In this document: piece by piece, positions 63,908 through 64,000 of the stretch
Layout of the letters: each line of letters begins with the position of its first letter
Position numbering within the stretch: position 1 is the first letter of the stretch
Origin: Hyaloscypha bicolor E
Lineage: Eukaryota; Ascomycota; Leotiomycetes; Helotiales; Hyaloscyphaceae
DNA length: 64,000 bases
Direction: 5' to 3'
Assembly (NCBI RefSeq): GCF_002865645.1
Contig: NW_020194677.1
Location: 496,001-560,000, forward strand
Notes under the pieces: generated by a model
What the model was told of the DNA's origin: nothing
Databases searched by the model: none
Seen by the model: the letters and a program-made list of their open reading frames with translations, nothing else
Made by a program: the position numbers and the translations under genes

Positions 63908-64000
63908 ATTGCCTAAGGTATGGAGAAATTAAGCGAAGTGCGCACTCGCTTAGTGAATATATGCCCGAAGTGCGCCCGACGTTATATGTAAAGTACTTAG
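63908..64000. other. normal-GC right edge with CGAAGTGCGC repeats
   Basis: Base composition changes at about 63,908. GCGAAGTGCGCACTCGC (63,933-63,949) is near-palindromic, and CGAAGTGCGC returns at about 63,967. It may be the end of another element or of a host region; the window ends before this can be told. Confidence 0.5.

Overview
This window looks like a transposon graveyard from a filamentous ascomycete (Pezizomycotina), probably a species with repeat-induced point mutation (RIP). About 58 of the 64 kb is extremely AT-rich. In it CpA is rare, TpA is everywhere, and recognisable retrotransposon proteins are broken by TAG/TAA codons where relatives have Gln or Trp. I cannot name the species from the sequence.

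Layout. (1) 1-4,110: Ty3/gypsy chromovirus-like pol, + strand, entering from the left. (2) 4,111-5,784: an unassigned, weakly coding-like stretch. (3) 5,785-9,918: 5'-truncated copy 'A' of a 13-kb LTR retrotransposon, called E13 here. (4) 9,921-22,915: a gypsy element with 147-bp LTRs, split by a 6.3-kb copia element in the opposite orientation (12,874-19,222). (5) 22,916-26,926 plus 40,057-40,560: another gypsy element, whose integrase is split by a full E13 copy on the minus strand (copy 'C', 26,928-40,056). (6) 40,561-44,916: RIPped DNA with a tandem duplication and a solo copia LTR. (7) 44,917-49,961: a 5-kb island of normal base composition. It holds a solo LTR with perfect target duplication and a decayed host-like gene (SANT/Myb-like domain plus AT-hook) with three in-frame stops. 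(8) 49,962-63,395: a second full E13 copy, + strand ('B'), carrying an almost un-mutated 424-bp MITE. (9) 63,490-63,672: a RIPped solo LTR. (10) 63,908-64,000: return to normal composition at the right edge.

The main biological point is E13. It has about 302-bp LTRs and an ordinary gag, protease, RT, RNase H, integrase order. It then has about 5.5 kb more between integrase and the 3' LTR, including a sense-strand protein-like region of roughly 900 codons that I do not recognise. That region is kept in all three copies. Comparing copies also gives clean empty sites and target duplications, so the insertion order can be read directly: gypsy elements first, copia and E13 into them, RIP, then the MITE. 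No complete functional gene, tRNA, rRNA or CRISPR array was found.
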